Assembly: GCA_013407085.1 (NCBI GenBank)
Contig: JACCGJ010001616.1
Coordinates: forward strand, 94,552-158,551
Reading direction: 5' to 3'
From: Atriophallophorus winterbourni
Lineage: Eukaryota; Platyhelminthes; Trematoda; Plagiorchiida; Microphallidae
Length of the DNA: 64,000 nucleotides
Program-made: the position numbers and the translations under genes
The notes under the pieces: generated by a model
What the model was told of the DNA's origin: nothing
What the model saw: the letters and a program-made list of their open reading frames with translations, nothing else
Database searches by the model: none
In this document: piece by piece, positions 11,001-21,438 of the stretch
How the letters are laid out: each line of letters starts with the position of its first letter
Numbering within the stretch: the first letter of the stretch is position 1

Positions 11001-11520
11001 CTCGTCTACTCGCTACTTTATAAGTAGCTGAAGGGACTTAACTAAGCCCCAACTGATCCAACGTCGTACTGCCGCGAGGGTTATTGCAACCCCTGTATAG
11101 TTCAAAGTAGAATACCATTCCGAAACGCTAAAATCTCACTGGGAGCACAGGACCGGCTTCGAGGTTTTTGCCTCTCATCAGCTATGCGTATCCGCTGGAC
11201 TCTTCGCGTTTCGAACTAGTATTTTTGTAGACGGATGGCGCAATGTGAACAGAAGTTCTCGTCTACTCGCTACCGCGCCGCGAGGGTTATTGCAACCCCT
11301 TGCGGCAGTACGCCGTTGGATCAGTTAGGGCTTAGTTTAGTCCCTTCAGCTACTTATAAAGTAGCGAGTAGACGAGAACTTCAGTTCACATTGCGCCATC
11401 CGTCTACAAAAATACTAGTTCGAAACGCGAAGATTCCAGCGGATACGCATAGCTGATGAGATGCAAGAACCTCGAAACCGGTCCTGTGCTTCCGGTGAGA
11501 TTTTAGCGTTTCGGAATGAT
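10988..11520. repeat. Fold-back (long inverted) repeat
   Basis: Sequence 11110-11270 is nearly the reverse complement of 11358-11520: the left arm begins cattccgaaacgc and the right arm ends gcgtttcggaatg. This leaves a loop of about 90 bases. The preceding 10988-11095 is a further copy, inverted relative to about 11290-11385, beginning gaactgaagttctcg. The structure could be a MITE-like or fold-back transposon, or two LTR pieces in head-to-head arrangement. No transposase ORF was seen. Confidence 0.75.
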
Positions 11521-12100
11521 ATGTTAACGATTTGCTTATTTATGTACCAAGCCAGTGACGTCACATACGCTGCGAGAACAATCCTACTGATCTCCTATCT
11601 CGTGATTTTAACGTTATCTCAGTAATACGTCGATAATGAGAAGTACCAAAGTTTCTGACAACCTAAATCCCAATTGCCGCTAAATATATACGAAGCGCCA
11701 GCTGAAGTCAAACTGCGAGAGAATTCAGGTAGAATTAATGTCGTTCAAGTAAGCGCCAGTCTTGATGATACCTTGCAGTATGACTTATCTTGGCGGGGAT
11801 TAAGGCTTGCAGCTACTTGGTTGACCAGGTTAGAAGAACAAATTGTCAATATAGGTGTTGTTCAGAAGAAAAAGACTCAGATTTTATGAGATGTACCCCG
11901 CTGAACGAGACATATTTCGGATTGTTTGAGACAAATCTTTTCCTGGGATCGCAAACTTCTGCAGTCTGTACGAAACTGTGATTTATTCATAGATTTTTTC
12001 ATAGATTATATGCAGGTAAAAAGATATGCTTTACAAGACCCACAAAAATGTACATCGGGTCGGATGGTAAAACATATCAAAATATTGTCAGATTATTGTC
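11521..12100. other. No gene recognised
   Basis: Short ORFs only (for example 11674-11889), without recognisable motifs. Confidence 0.4.
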
Positions 12101-12109
12101 AAACATGAA

Positions 12110-12800
12110 AAACATACTTGTCTATGTGGATATCTAGTGATTTCTTGAAAACTTCAATAGTTCCAGATTGTACCACATGAGTAGGTAAACTGTTCCACAG
12201 TTGCACATTGCGAACGGAAAATGCATATTTGCGGCAGTTCAACCTGCTATGCTGCGGGTAAAGTTTCGATTGGTGACCTCGCAGATGTGTTATGGGAAAG
12301 ATGAAACAAATGACCGCAAGGAAGATTTGTTTGTTTGAGCACTGTCCAAATTAATATTAGTGCTCCTCGTTTCCGTCTGTATGGAGCAAAATGCAAACTC
12401 AATAATTTAAGTCGCGTTTCGTATAGATAATTTGATAGTCCTAGGTCGAGTTTTGTCGCTCTGCGCTGTGGATTTTCTAATAACAGAATATATTTTTTTC
12501 AATCAAGGATCCCATGCCGGTATAGCATATTCAACATGAGGACGGATTTACGTTGAAATCAATTTGCAGGCAATATTGGGTCAAACGAACCTAGGAATCT
12601 TTTAAGGAGACACAAGTTGTTTTCAGCTTTGCAGGAAGCTAGTCGACATTGCATCGACTTTCCTAAGTCTGATTGGATAATCACACCTAAATCTTTTTCG
12701 GTGGAAGCGGGTTTAATAACAGTGCGACCAAGATAATATTCTTTACTTTGATGAATTAAGTTAGGCTCATTTGCACTTTTGGCCACTCTTGAATTAGGTT
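12110..12800 (-). mobile_element. 3' part of a CR1/jockey-like RT, degraded
   Basis: The minus strand encodes the post-active-site RT region: KEYYLGRTVIKPASTEKDLGVIIQSDL, then (after stops) a Cys/Lys-rich segment, NPQRRATKLDLGL, LLSLHFAPYRRKRGALILIW. Several stops and frameshifts are present. It differs from the other CR1 families here and no tail repeat was identified. Confidence 0.65.
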
Positions 12801-12990
12801 GGTATGACAAACCTGTTCAATCACACGAGGCCAAATTCGTGCAGACAGTGTTTAATCCTATGGTCATGTTCGAAAAATCATTTGCGTGCATTTACATCAA
12901 ACACACACACCACGACCGATTTCGTGCTACTTGCACTCAAACGCTAGCGACAGTTCGATCACGATTCGCTTACGAATATTACAGTGGAAG
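12790..12990 (-). repeat. Dispersed copy of the hammerhead satellite unit
   Basis: On the minus strand, 12914-12943 reads GAGTGC-AAGTA-GCAC-GAAA-TCGGTC. This is the stem II, GAAA and stem III part of the unit seen in the 16.2-17.4 kb array, followed by its GTGGTGTGTGTG motif. The CUGAUGA box is degenerate (GTTTGA), so it is probably not self-cleaving. Confidence 0.6.
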
Positions 12991-13010
12991 AATATGCTAT
13001 GTAATTTTTA

Positions 13011-13140
13011 TGAGAGACAGTTGTGTCGTGTGATCAACTAGATGATTCGATAGACCAACCCGACTGAGACAGAGAACAGAACAACACGGAGTAGTTATGA
13101 AACGACAAAGCCATGTCTAAGGACTCTAGTTCCCTCGTCT
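13011..13140 (+). repeat. Copy 1 of a roughly 110-bp repeat (LTR-like?)
   Basis: It shares gatcaactagatgat, gagaga(c)ca, gttatgaaacg and the tail of the block with 14706-14815. It borders a degraded gypsy pol on the minus strand, so it may be an LTR fragment. Confidence 0.5.
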
Positions 13141-13149
13141 TCGATCTGT

Positions 13150-14200
13150 ATAGGAACAGTGATTATATAGAGAACAAAAAGGGTTGTGCGAAACAAGCGT
13201 CAAAGTTGTCCGTGCAGAGTAAGAAAACGCATGTTCGAATAAGGATATTGAAGCCCTACATTAAAACATGCCATATCATGCAAACGCATTTATCGGATAA
13301 GGACATCGCAGAGGTCGCACGAGCATTTGGGTGAGGCTGCCTCGATAAAATGGCTTGAGGGGAATTGTGAACCGTTGTAGAAAGCCATGGTGTTTCATAT
13401 GCCATGTTGAATGAGGATTTGCATCAGTACATTGATGTTAGCGGTTGAAGTTAGCAGGTTCACATGAGTGATTTCTTGCCTTTTCAAGTAAGCATCAATC
13501 ACACTGATATAAGACACATTATAAATCGGACCTGCGAAATTCGAGTGGATTCGATCACATTGTTAAGCTCTGGACGGCCATTACATTAGTTGATATTGAG
13601 TGGGGATTTCACAGCTTGATTGCACCCAGAGCCACAACGAACCACATCTTTAATATATTTGTCGATGCCAGAAGAGAACACTAGAGATCATTACGAACGC
13701 TTTCATTCCACCGATTACGTGGGAAAGTGGATGGAGTTGTCTGAGTACTCGAAAACGAGAGAAGAGGGGATTATTACACGGTCAGTGTACATGAGGCAAC
13801 GCGAAGCAACAAATGCTTGCATCAAATGTTTGCTCTGACAATAATTTAAATTCAGCAGTATGAACGCTCATCTTTGCAGTCGACTTGCCGAATGTGTAAA
13901 GATTCCGGTTTGTGTAAACAAAGCAGTCAACAGGGTTAAGTGTCAGCCGTGAAGGAATTTATGTAACCATCGAACACCAAGTACCATGACCAGTAATTCC
14001 ATTTCCATCTGCCTGTGATTCCGCTTAGTCTTTGTCAGTGTTCTCGAAGCATGCAAAATTGTCTCCTTGGAACACGCAGTCAGTATTAAAAAATGGCTGC
14101 TCCCACACCAATCTGGGTTGCATCTACAGCAACAGCAACCGGCAGTCGAAGGTCCTAGTGAGTGAGTAGTCAATATAATGGCTGCATTACTTTCTACTGA
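13150..14200 (-). pseudogene. Degraded Ty3/gypsy RNase H and integrase
   Basis: Minus-strand translation in shifting frames gives VVATDASQTGVGAA (RNase H), NHRQMEMELLVMVLGVRWLHKFLHG (the Y-x-Q-x-E-K-E-x-L-A...V..F..YLYG motif, at 13943-14050), and an integrase-like stretch with HSNFAGPIYNVSY (first catalytic region) near 13500. Multiple stops and frameshifts are present. It is a separate family from the gypsy copies at 4.2 and 34-42 kb. Confidence 0.65.
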
Positions 14201-14454
14201 GAGAAGGCGGTGACTTATTCTGAATCCTTAATCTGAAGCGTTCACACTATCTATTAACATCTTTAAGATTCGTCACAATATCTGTTGTTTTACTAATAAT
14301 CTCCTTACTGCAATGGTAACGAATACTGAATAGAGATGATTGAAAACCAAAACATTACTTGTCATATTTCGAATTTACGTTCACGTGGGTCTTGAGGAAG
14401 GATTAAATCGCTATATAAATCTAATGCCACCGTACCCAATTTTTGAAACAACAA

Positions 14455-14634
14455 TCAAACTTCGCACTCATTTCTTAGCTCCTTGAAGAATAACGCTGAA
14501 ACAAAGGTTACTTCGTTATCAGGGTCAAATATAAATTGCTTTACTAATGAGACAAGAATTTCGATAGACGGATATTTGGGATCATTCGCAAAAGAATTAG
14601 CAGCTTCATAAAGCTGAAGTAGACGATCGAGCAG
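14455..14634 (-). CDS. Candidate small terminal exon, unknown protein
   Basis: Minus-strand acceptor-like ...tgtttcacatcag precedes an open frame of 59 codons ending in TGA. The peptide is amphipathic and helix-rich (LLDRLLQLYEAANSFAND...ELRNECEV). No transposon motif and no recognised family; it could be chance. Confidence 0.25.
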   Translation of the reverse strand: MLDRLLQLYEAANSFANDPKYPSIEILVSLVKQFIFDPDNEVTFVSALFFKELRNECEV

Positions 14635-14705
14635 CTGATGTGAAACATACAATTCGGATTCAAAGTATATAAGTAAAACTTCCCATCCCCGATTTGTGAT
14701 GTACT

Positions 14706-14815
14706 GGATAGAAGAGACAGTTATGTCAGGTGATCAACTAGATGATACGAGAGACCAGAAAACCAGATGGTTATGAAACGGCGAAGCTAAGACTCAGGAC
14801 ACAAGTTTGCATTTT
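14706..14815 (+). repeat. Copy 2 of a roughly 110-bp repeat (LTR-like?)
   Basis: Similar to 13011-13140 over about 100 bp: gagacagttatgtcagg, gatcaactagatgata, gttatgaaacggcg. Confidence 0.5.
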
Positions 14816-15431
14816 GGAGCTTATCAGGCCCAGGGCCAGATCAATGATTATGATTAGAGAAGCAGATATGTTTGCATTCACATCTCACACACATTAAAAT
14901 CGGATAACTGCTGTTTCACTGCTCGGATAGTGACAGTATAATGAAAACCATTTGACGGTTTTTCGGACAGGATATCAGTCATCTTGGCTACTTTCTATCC
15001 ACAGCAATCGTTCCCTCAAGTTTCCTGCGTAAACTAATTTGGAAAAGGCGACGCGATGTAAGCATGGTTATTATAAATCCAATTATTCTATGCTTGAATC
15101 ATTTGGATTCGCTCTGCTGAGCTCAACTAGTAATGAATCATTGAACACCCATTCAATCTTCTCGTATGGTTCCCGTTTGTGTTTCATGGTCATTGAATAG
15201 TCACCGCTTCAAACGACAAACTTGTATGATCGTATAAATGGTACGCTTTATATATGTCTGTTAATAGCGACCATACGATCAAGTTATTATCAGTGCTTCG
15301 TTTTTAAAACGTTTCCAATAGAATTTTACTGATCAATTAGTTCGAAATAATGTTTTGGTGATGATCATATTACTTCAATGACCAAGTGATTTATGATCAC
15401 ATTTAGGCTATTTTCCATTTAATTTGTCTCG
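14816..15431. other. Unique DNA, nothing recognised
   Basis: No ORF or repeat seen. Confidence 0.4.
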
Positions 15432-15920
15432 TGGTTCGAAACAGTCAGCAATGTAGTGTTTCATGTTCGTGACTGATCGGGGAATCATAATCATGAAAAA
15501 TAATGGTTGTAATGATACTCTGAATGTAGTATTTTGATAATGTTTCGCTTATGACTGAAAGGCTTCGTCGAACCAATTGTGTCGGTGCAAACAGAGATCA
15601 AGCTTACATTGATTTTGTTATTGATAGTAAGTGAAACACACGTCATCTATCGAAAGAGAATAATCGATATCTGTGAAATTGACAACTTTTGGATATAGGT
15701 CATCTTGGCTTACTGGATGCGTGACTCATTTACAGAGGTTTATACACACGATCACAACGCTCAGAAATATTGTATATCAGTCAAGGTAGAGAACGATACA
15801 TTTGAGTGCACCGTATGCATGTTTTTGAGTGTGCAGAGCTGCGCTTTAGAGATCATATAACTTTGTTGACCTGATGATGATACAGAAAACAATAGAAAAC
15901 TCGCTTATTCATATACATTC
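15432..15920 (+). repeat. Left copy of a roughly 490-bp direct repeat flanking the satellite array
   Basis: From tcgtggttcgaaa to gatgatgatacaga this block is almost identical to 17743-18228, with only scattered substitutions. It includes the shared strings gtgtttcatgttcgtgac and ggcttcgtcgaacca. Similarity fades within about 20 bases at both ends. It could be an LTR of an unknown element or one arm of a local duplication. Confidence 0.85.
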
Positions 15921-16215
15921 GAGTGTAGGTGAATCCATACTATTCAGGATTGGTCGCAAATGGACATCTATCTTTGGGAACACTACGTGTCTCAACAGAT
16001 TTCGGGTATAGTTTACACAATACTGTTTGACCAAGTTCATCCCTAATTCCGCCCAATTATTTCGAAATCGCCCGTTTACGGTTATTCTTAATCGATGTAG
16101 TTCTATTGATTTGATAAATTCATAAGGACCTTCGGCTAGGTGTCATTCAACCTTATTCCTATAATCACGGTTTTTGACTATCACTCTCGGATTGATTAAT
16201 TAACAATATAGTGGG
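15921..16215. other. Spacer between direct repeat and array
   Basis: Nothing recognised. Confidence 0.4.
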
Positions 16216-16406
16216 GGGTGTGTGACGGAAAGGCATGCAAATGACTATTTTGTTTCATGGTTATGGGTTAACCCCATTAAACACGTGTTTGGACACATAT
16301 TATTAAACATGTTGATCGTACCAGACTTATCCAACAGTGGCATACAAGCGCTCCTTGTTTACCATTTCTTCACTATTTCAAGATCATGCGGATCCCGATC
16401 TTACTT

Positions 16407-16449
16407 CCACTACCTGATTAGTGCAAACAGCACGAAAGCGGTCGTGGGT
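16407..16449 (+). ncRNA. Hammerhead ribozyme-like core, unit 1
   Basis: CTGATTA at 16414-16420 (one mismatch to CTGATGA), stem II GTGC-AAACA-GCAC at 16421-16433, GAAA at 16434-16437, cleavage triplet GTC ending at 16443. Stem I pairs the ..ccactac side with gtgggt, with one mismatch. Stem III is disrupted (GCGGTC). Confidence 0.6.
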
Positions 16450-16640
16450 TGTGTGTGACGAAGAGGCATGAAAACGGTTATCTTGTTTCATGGTTATGGC
16501 TTTAACCTCATTAAACATTTGTTTGTACACATGATATTGAACAGGTTGTTCGTACCAACCATATACCACAGTGGCATACAAGCGCTCCTTTTTTAACATT
16601 CCTCCACTGTGTCAAGCACATGCAGATCCTGATTTCGCTG

Positions 16641-16684
16641 TCCTTACATGATGAGTGGAAACAGCACTAAACCGGTCGTAGTGT
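16641..16684 (+). ncRNA. Hammerhead ribozyme-like core, unit 2, degenerate
   Basis: ATGATGA (C to A at the first core position), stem II GTGG-AAACA-GCAC (three pairs), TAAA in place of GAAA, then CCGGTC ending at 16677. Probably inactive. Confidence 0.5.
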
Positions 16685-16875
16685 GTGTTTGGCGAAAAGG
16701 CATGAGAATGACTATTTTGTTTCATGGTTATGGATTCAACCTCATTAAACATGTGTTTGGACACATGATATTGAACAGGTTGGTCCTCCCAGCCTTATCC
16801 AACAGTGGCATACAAGCGCTCCTTGTTTACCATTCCTCCACTGTGTCAAGCACATGCGGATCCTGATCTTACTGT

Positions 16876-16917
16876 CCCTAACTGATGATTGCATACAGCA
16901 TTGACCTGGTCGTGGGT
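16876..16917 (+). ncRNA. Hammerhead ribozyme-like core, unit 3, degenerate
   Basis: Perfect CTGATGA at 16882-16888, preceded by cccta. Stem II is weakened (TTGC-ATACA-GCAT) and GAAA has become TGAC, with CTGGTC ending at 16911. Probably inactive. Confidence 0.5.
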
Positions 16918-17051
16918 TGTGTGTGGCGAAAAAGCATGCAATTGTATATTTTGTTTCATGGTTATGACTTTTACCCCATCAAACATGTGTTTGGACACAT
17001 GTTTATCATTTCTTCACTGTTAAAAGCGCATGCGTATCCTGATCTTACTGT

Positions 17052-17093
17052 CCCTATCTGATTAGTGCAAAGAGCACGAAACCGGTCGTGGGG
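17052..17093 (+). ncRNA. Hammerhead ribozyme-like core, unit 4, best preserved
   Basis: CTGATTA at 17058-17064 (one mismatch), perfect stem II GTGC-AAAGA-GCAC at 17065-17077, GAAA at 17078-17081, CCGGTC ending at 17087. Stem I pairs ccctat with gtgggg (six pairs including two G-U). Stem III ACCGGU is self-complementary, so pairing would need a dimer. Confidence 0.65.
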
Positions 17094-17284
17094 TTTGTGT
17101 GACGAAAAGGCATGAAATTGACTATTTTGTTTCACGGTTATCGATTTAACCTCATTGAACATGTGTTTGGACACATGTTATTGAACAGGTTGGTCGTACC
17201 ATACTTATCCAACAGTGGCATACAAACGCTTCTTGTTTACCATTCCTCCACTTTTACAAGCGCATGCGTATACTTATCTTACAG

Positions 17285-17327
17285 ACAATACTTGATGAGT
17301 GCAAACAGCATGAAACCGGTCGTGGGG
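17285..17327 (+). ncRNA. Hammerhead ribozyme-like core, unit 5
   Basis: TTGATGA at 17292-17298 (C to T at the first position), stem II GTGC-AAACA-GCAT, intact GAAA at 17312-17315, CCGGTC ending at 17321. Confidence 0.55.
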
Positions 17328-17370
17328 TGTGTGACTGAAAGGCATGAAAATGACAATTTTGTTTAGCACT

Positions 17371-17742
17371 GTTATTGAAATAACTAGTATGTTTAGATTG
17401 ATCTTTCGATGTTTTATAAAGGCTCTTTATTGCTCTGTCTGTGTGGCCAAGACCTTCGCGTGTTTTTCACAGATTTTGCAGAAATCCACTTCAGATAACT
17501 ACTCTCGCATTTCGGTTTTCAACCTAGATGTGTTTGAATGCCCTGTGTATCTTTCGTTTTAGGAAACGTTGGATGCGTTTTCGGAAGACTTCCTGAAATT
17601 GCGTGAGTTATCTGGAGGTGTTATCACGCGATCATTTGGTATTACTTTGTTATTTTGACATCAGATGTTAACCACCCGATAATTTTTCATCTGGCTACCG
17701 CTTCGACTATTCGTACCAACTCATGGTCAATTTGTGAACTCG
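17371..17742. other. Spacer between array and right direct repeat
   Basis: No repeat or motif recognised; the ORF at 17344-17562 shows no known domain. Confidence 0.4.
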
Positions 17743-18228
17743 TGGTTCGAAAGAGTCAGCAATGTAGTGTTTCATGTTCGTGACTAATCAGGGAATCATA
17801 ATCATGACAAAGAATGGTTGTAATGAAACTCTGAATGTAGTATTTTGGTAATGTTTAGCTTATGACTGAAAGGCTTCGTCGAACCAAGGGTGTCGGTGCA
17901 AACAGAGATCAAGCTTACATTGATTTTGTTATTGATAGTAAGTGAAACACACGTCATCTATCGAAAGAGAATAATCGATATCTGTGAAATTGATTACTTT
18001 TGGATATAGGTCATCTTGGCTTACTGGATGCGTGACTCATTTACAGAGATTTATACACACGATCGCAACGCTCAGAAATATTGTATATCAGTCAAGGTAG
18101 AGAACGATACATTTGAGTGCACCGTATGCATGTTTTTGAGTGTGCAGAGCTGATGCTTAGAGCTCATATAACGTTGTCAACCTGATGATGATACAGAGTA
18201 CAATATAAAACTTACGAATTCATATATT
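17743..18228 (+). repeat. Right copy of the roughly 490-bp direct repeat
   Basis: Near-identical to 15432-15920 and in the same orientation, about 2.3 kb away, with the hammerhead array between them. Confidence 0.85.
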
Positions 18229-18536
18229 TGTAACTAAGAGCCAAACAGTATGGTTAAATGCCTGCAACGAACTGTAGATTTCGTACATTCCTGCGGATAT
18301 CGACCACAAATTTGCCATTTTCTCTTATGTTTGGTTAAATTGACACACATGTAACATTTATTTTAGGTTAGAAGGCGTATAGTGATTAAATATTCTCCAT
18401 TGGTAAATTCCCGGTATGGTTAAATTCTAAGTTAAAATACGTGTCAACGCGCAATACGTGCCAACGCGCGCACACCCATTTACCACACAGATCGATCGAT
18501 AAATCTTTTCCCCCCGGCGTCATGACCTTACGAGCG

Positions 18537-19743
18537 AAGCCCAGTGAAGGCGGTCACATGTGCAAAATTTGTCGAAAGGCGGTATGTCACAATGCCCGAC
18601 ACGCTAGTTGTTTTGTCACGCTAGTTTGTTTGTCACGATAAAGTTCATATGAAGTGTGATGTTACCTTGACTGCTGATGTTCTTGCAATTATCAATAAAG
18701 ATGAAATGCCTGGAGTTTGCTATATCTGTCATGTATGCATAATTGAACTTAGAAACTGTACAAAGACGACTGCGAGCTCACAGACTGGAACTAATATGGG
18801 GGTGTTGAATTTAGAGGACCGCATACAGAGAATTAATGGTTTGCTTAATGACTTATTAATAAGCAAACTGAAGCCTAGACTTGACTGTGGAGATCGTGTT
18901 TCATTTCCGTTTCTAAGGAAGCAGGAAGGCACAAAATGTGTTGATGAACATACGGATATTCGACCTAGCAATTCAGAACAACTGAGCCGTTTCCATGATT
19001 CGAGTGCCTTGGAAAGGTCTGAAACAAATTCAACAAAATCCGAGAATGAAAAGCGAGCCGTTAAACAACAAACTGATCCCAAAACAGATGATGCTTTGGT
19101 GAAACGAAATAACATCTCCATCAATCGTAAGGCACACTTCTTCAGTGTCATTTGTACTGACGTTCCTGAGCCAGAATGCACTCTCTTCAAAGACCGTCAA
19201 AATGAGCGTGACCTGGAAAACGTACTACTAAATTCTTACCTACTTGGGTCTAACAATTCACTGAATATTCGTATTCATGTTGATATTCCATGGTCCGGAA
19301 GGAGAAACAATACATACGACAAAAGAAAGACATCTACTCGCAATCTTATCATCCTCGGAGTTCCAGAACTGGCAGACAATCCTGAGGCTAACGAACGAGC
19401 TAAGCATGACAACAGGCAATGGCGTTTTCTGGCTGATACCATTTTCGTCGAAAAGGCCGTTGTCGTGGATACTTTTAGACTGCCTTCCTCAGCAAAATAC
19501 AAAGATAATGGGCCACGTCCATTGAAAATAAACTCCCTTATGAGTACTTTATTTGATACTGTACGTTCCATCTGGAAAAGCTGGAAACACAAAATCCCAA
19601 AAGGTGTAATCCTTAGCGATCACATAAACACTGATATAAATGCAGCCCATTCTGCATTAAATACTGTAAGGATTGATGAAGCCCTATCAACTGAACCAAG
19701 AAATGAATTGCCTCGATATATCAGACCAGAACCTAGATCATGA
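18537..19743 (+). pseudogene. CR1-like ORF1 (PHD finger), frameshifted
   Basis: PHD finger residues appear as MCKICRKAVCHNARHASC (about 18558-18612), then, after a frameshift near 18620, VCHDKVHMKCDV and CYICHVC. The 364-codon part from 18649 carries a Leu-rich coiled-coil-like stretch, the conserved NLIILGVPE and FRLPSSAKYKDNGPRPLKI motifs of the ORF1 C-terminal domain, and ends in TGA 19741-19743. The last residues overlap the deletion junction. Confidence 0.75.
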
Positions 19744-21438
19744 GAGACTTTAATCTGCCTAACTTCCTGAAGACGAACAAAATTTGTCAGACCTCCACTG
19801 CTGCCATCTTCCAGCAGCTGTTTGACGGAATTCCTTTCTATAATCACGCTGAAAGCTATACAAGATACAGAGGGAGATATATGTCTTCAATTCTCGATCT
19901 TATCTTGACAGCTGAAGAGGACTCCGTCGAAAGCATTACATACGATTATCCGCTAGGTTCGAGCGACCATTTGATCTTGAATTTTGACTACCTATGTCGA
20001 GCAGAGCGAACAAACGATAGAACAAAATTCATCAGAAATGTATGTCTATCAAAATTATCAAACGTTCTAATTTTGATTAACGATTGGCAAATTGAAGGCA
20101 TAGGAGTAAAAGAGCAGCGGTGTAGCATGTTGACCAATCTAAACCGGGAAATCAACTCAAACTCAGCATTCGTACTAAAACAGTGTGGAAAGGTATTCGA
20201 ATTTAAAATCCGCAGTCGCACTTGGAAATGGATTAAACTGCGAAATAAGGCTTGGATAAACCATCGCCGGTTAGCCACCGATGCCACATGGGAGACCTTT
20301 AGAAAACTAAGAAACCAGATCATTGAAATCACTGCTGGAGACAAAATACAGTATCAAGCTGTTATAATGTCTAAAATTGAACGGAATCCAAAGCTTCTTT
20401 AGCAGATTGTGAACAAGCAGTGTTCATTGTAATCAGGAGTTGTGGCCTTGCGGACGCCCACTGGAATGACCTCAAATGGAGCTGACACCGCGGATGCTTT
20501 GGTAAATTATTATGCTATAGTATTTTGTCCAAAGGAAAGCGTGGATATACAAATGGATCCAGAAATAACGCATACTCTACCATTGGACACAATAACCATC
20601 AACAAAGAAGAGGTGCTGGGAACTCTACTATCGTTGAATCCCAGAAAATCCCCTGGTTGTGATAAAATTACCCCGATTATACTTAAGCATTGTGCACAAT
20701 CTCTATGCGGACCTCTAACTCAGTTATTCTGCGAATCGTGTCATACCGACTGAATGGAAATCTAGTATAATCTCCCCGATTTTCAAAGGCGGGGTGCGTT
20801 CGAAGCCCGCAAATTACAGACCTGTTACTTTGTTATCTGCCGTATCCATGGTACTACAAAGGATCGTGGCAAAAAAACTGAGCAAATCCCTTGAGGGAAA
20901 TAAGCTATTTTGGGGAGCCCAACACGGTTTCAGAAGAGGATACTCCTGCATTACTAACCTTCTCCTTACCATTGACGACTGGACTCGAGCAGCGGATGAT
21001 GGGGATACTATTTACGGTAGGTTCTCAAAACAGACAATTCCCTGTATTATAAATACGTTCATCAGGCCCACGATGGAATATGCGGTTCAAGCATGGTGGC
21101 CATGGCTTAAAAAAGATGTTGCGACTTTGCAACGAATATATCATCGAGCTAACAAACTTGTCACTGGACTCAGCCGGAAACCCTACAATGAGCAAATCAA
21201 AACGCTAAATTTATTTAATTATTCACGTCGTCGTCTCCGGGGGGATTTGATTCTTGTTTATAATATATTGAATACTGAAAATCACCCTCTACAATGCTTA
21301 TTGAATCTACGGATCTCGCATAAAACAACAGCTCACACATTTACTCTAACTGTCCCTCACTCGAGACTAAACTGCAGACGACATTTTTTGCCATGCGAGT
21401 TTGTTTTACTTGGAACAATCTGCCAGATAATGTTGTGA
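19740..21438 (+). pseudogene. CR1-like ORF2, endonuclease 5' half and RT core deleted
   Basis: It begins at MRDFNLPNF, the remnant of (I)MGDFNLP inside the endonuclease, then SSILDLIL, GSSDHL, and the linker region to 20402, where an in-frame TAG occurs (PKLL*QIVNK). RT fingers follow (SPGCDKITP, IFKGG, ANYRPVTL, QHGFRRGYSC). After IDDWTRAADDGDTI it jumps to YGRFSKQTIP (thumb), losing all catalytic motifs. Thumb motifs RIYHRANKLVTGL and RRRLRGDLILVYNIL are present. Confidence 0.8.

Larger units (their letters stand above)
16216..17370 (+). repeat. Tandem array of a roughly 233-bp repeat with hammerhead cores
   Basis: Five units start near 16216, 16450, 16682, 16919 and 17095, with a partial sixth at 17328. 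Spacing is about 234, 232, 237, 176 (internally deleted) and 233 bp. Each begins with tgtgtg..cgaaaaggcatg, contains ttttgtttcatggttatgg, cacatg..attgaacaggttg and caacagtggcatacaa, and ends with a hammerhead-like block whose consensus is CTGATGA-GTGC-AAACA-GCAC-GAAA-CCGGTC. Open reading frames across the array are by-products of the repeat. Confidence 0.9.

Noticed and set aside
16222..17366. Several 66-84-codon ORFs in tandem, as a gene family
   Set aside because: They recur because the satellite unit recurs, are in different frames and overlap the ribozyme block.
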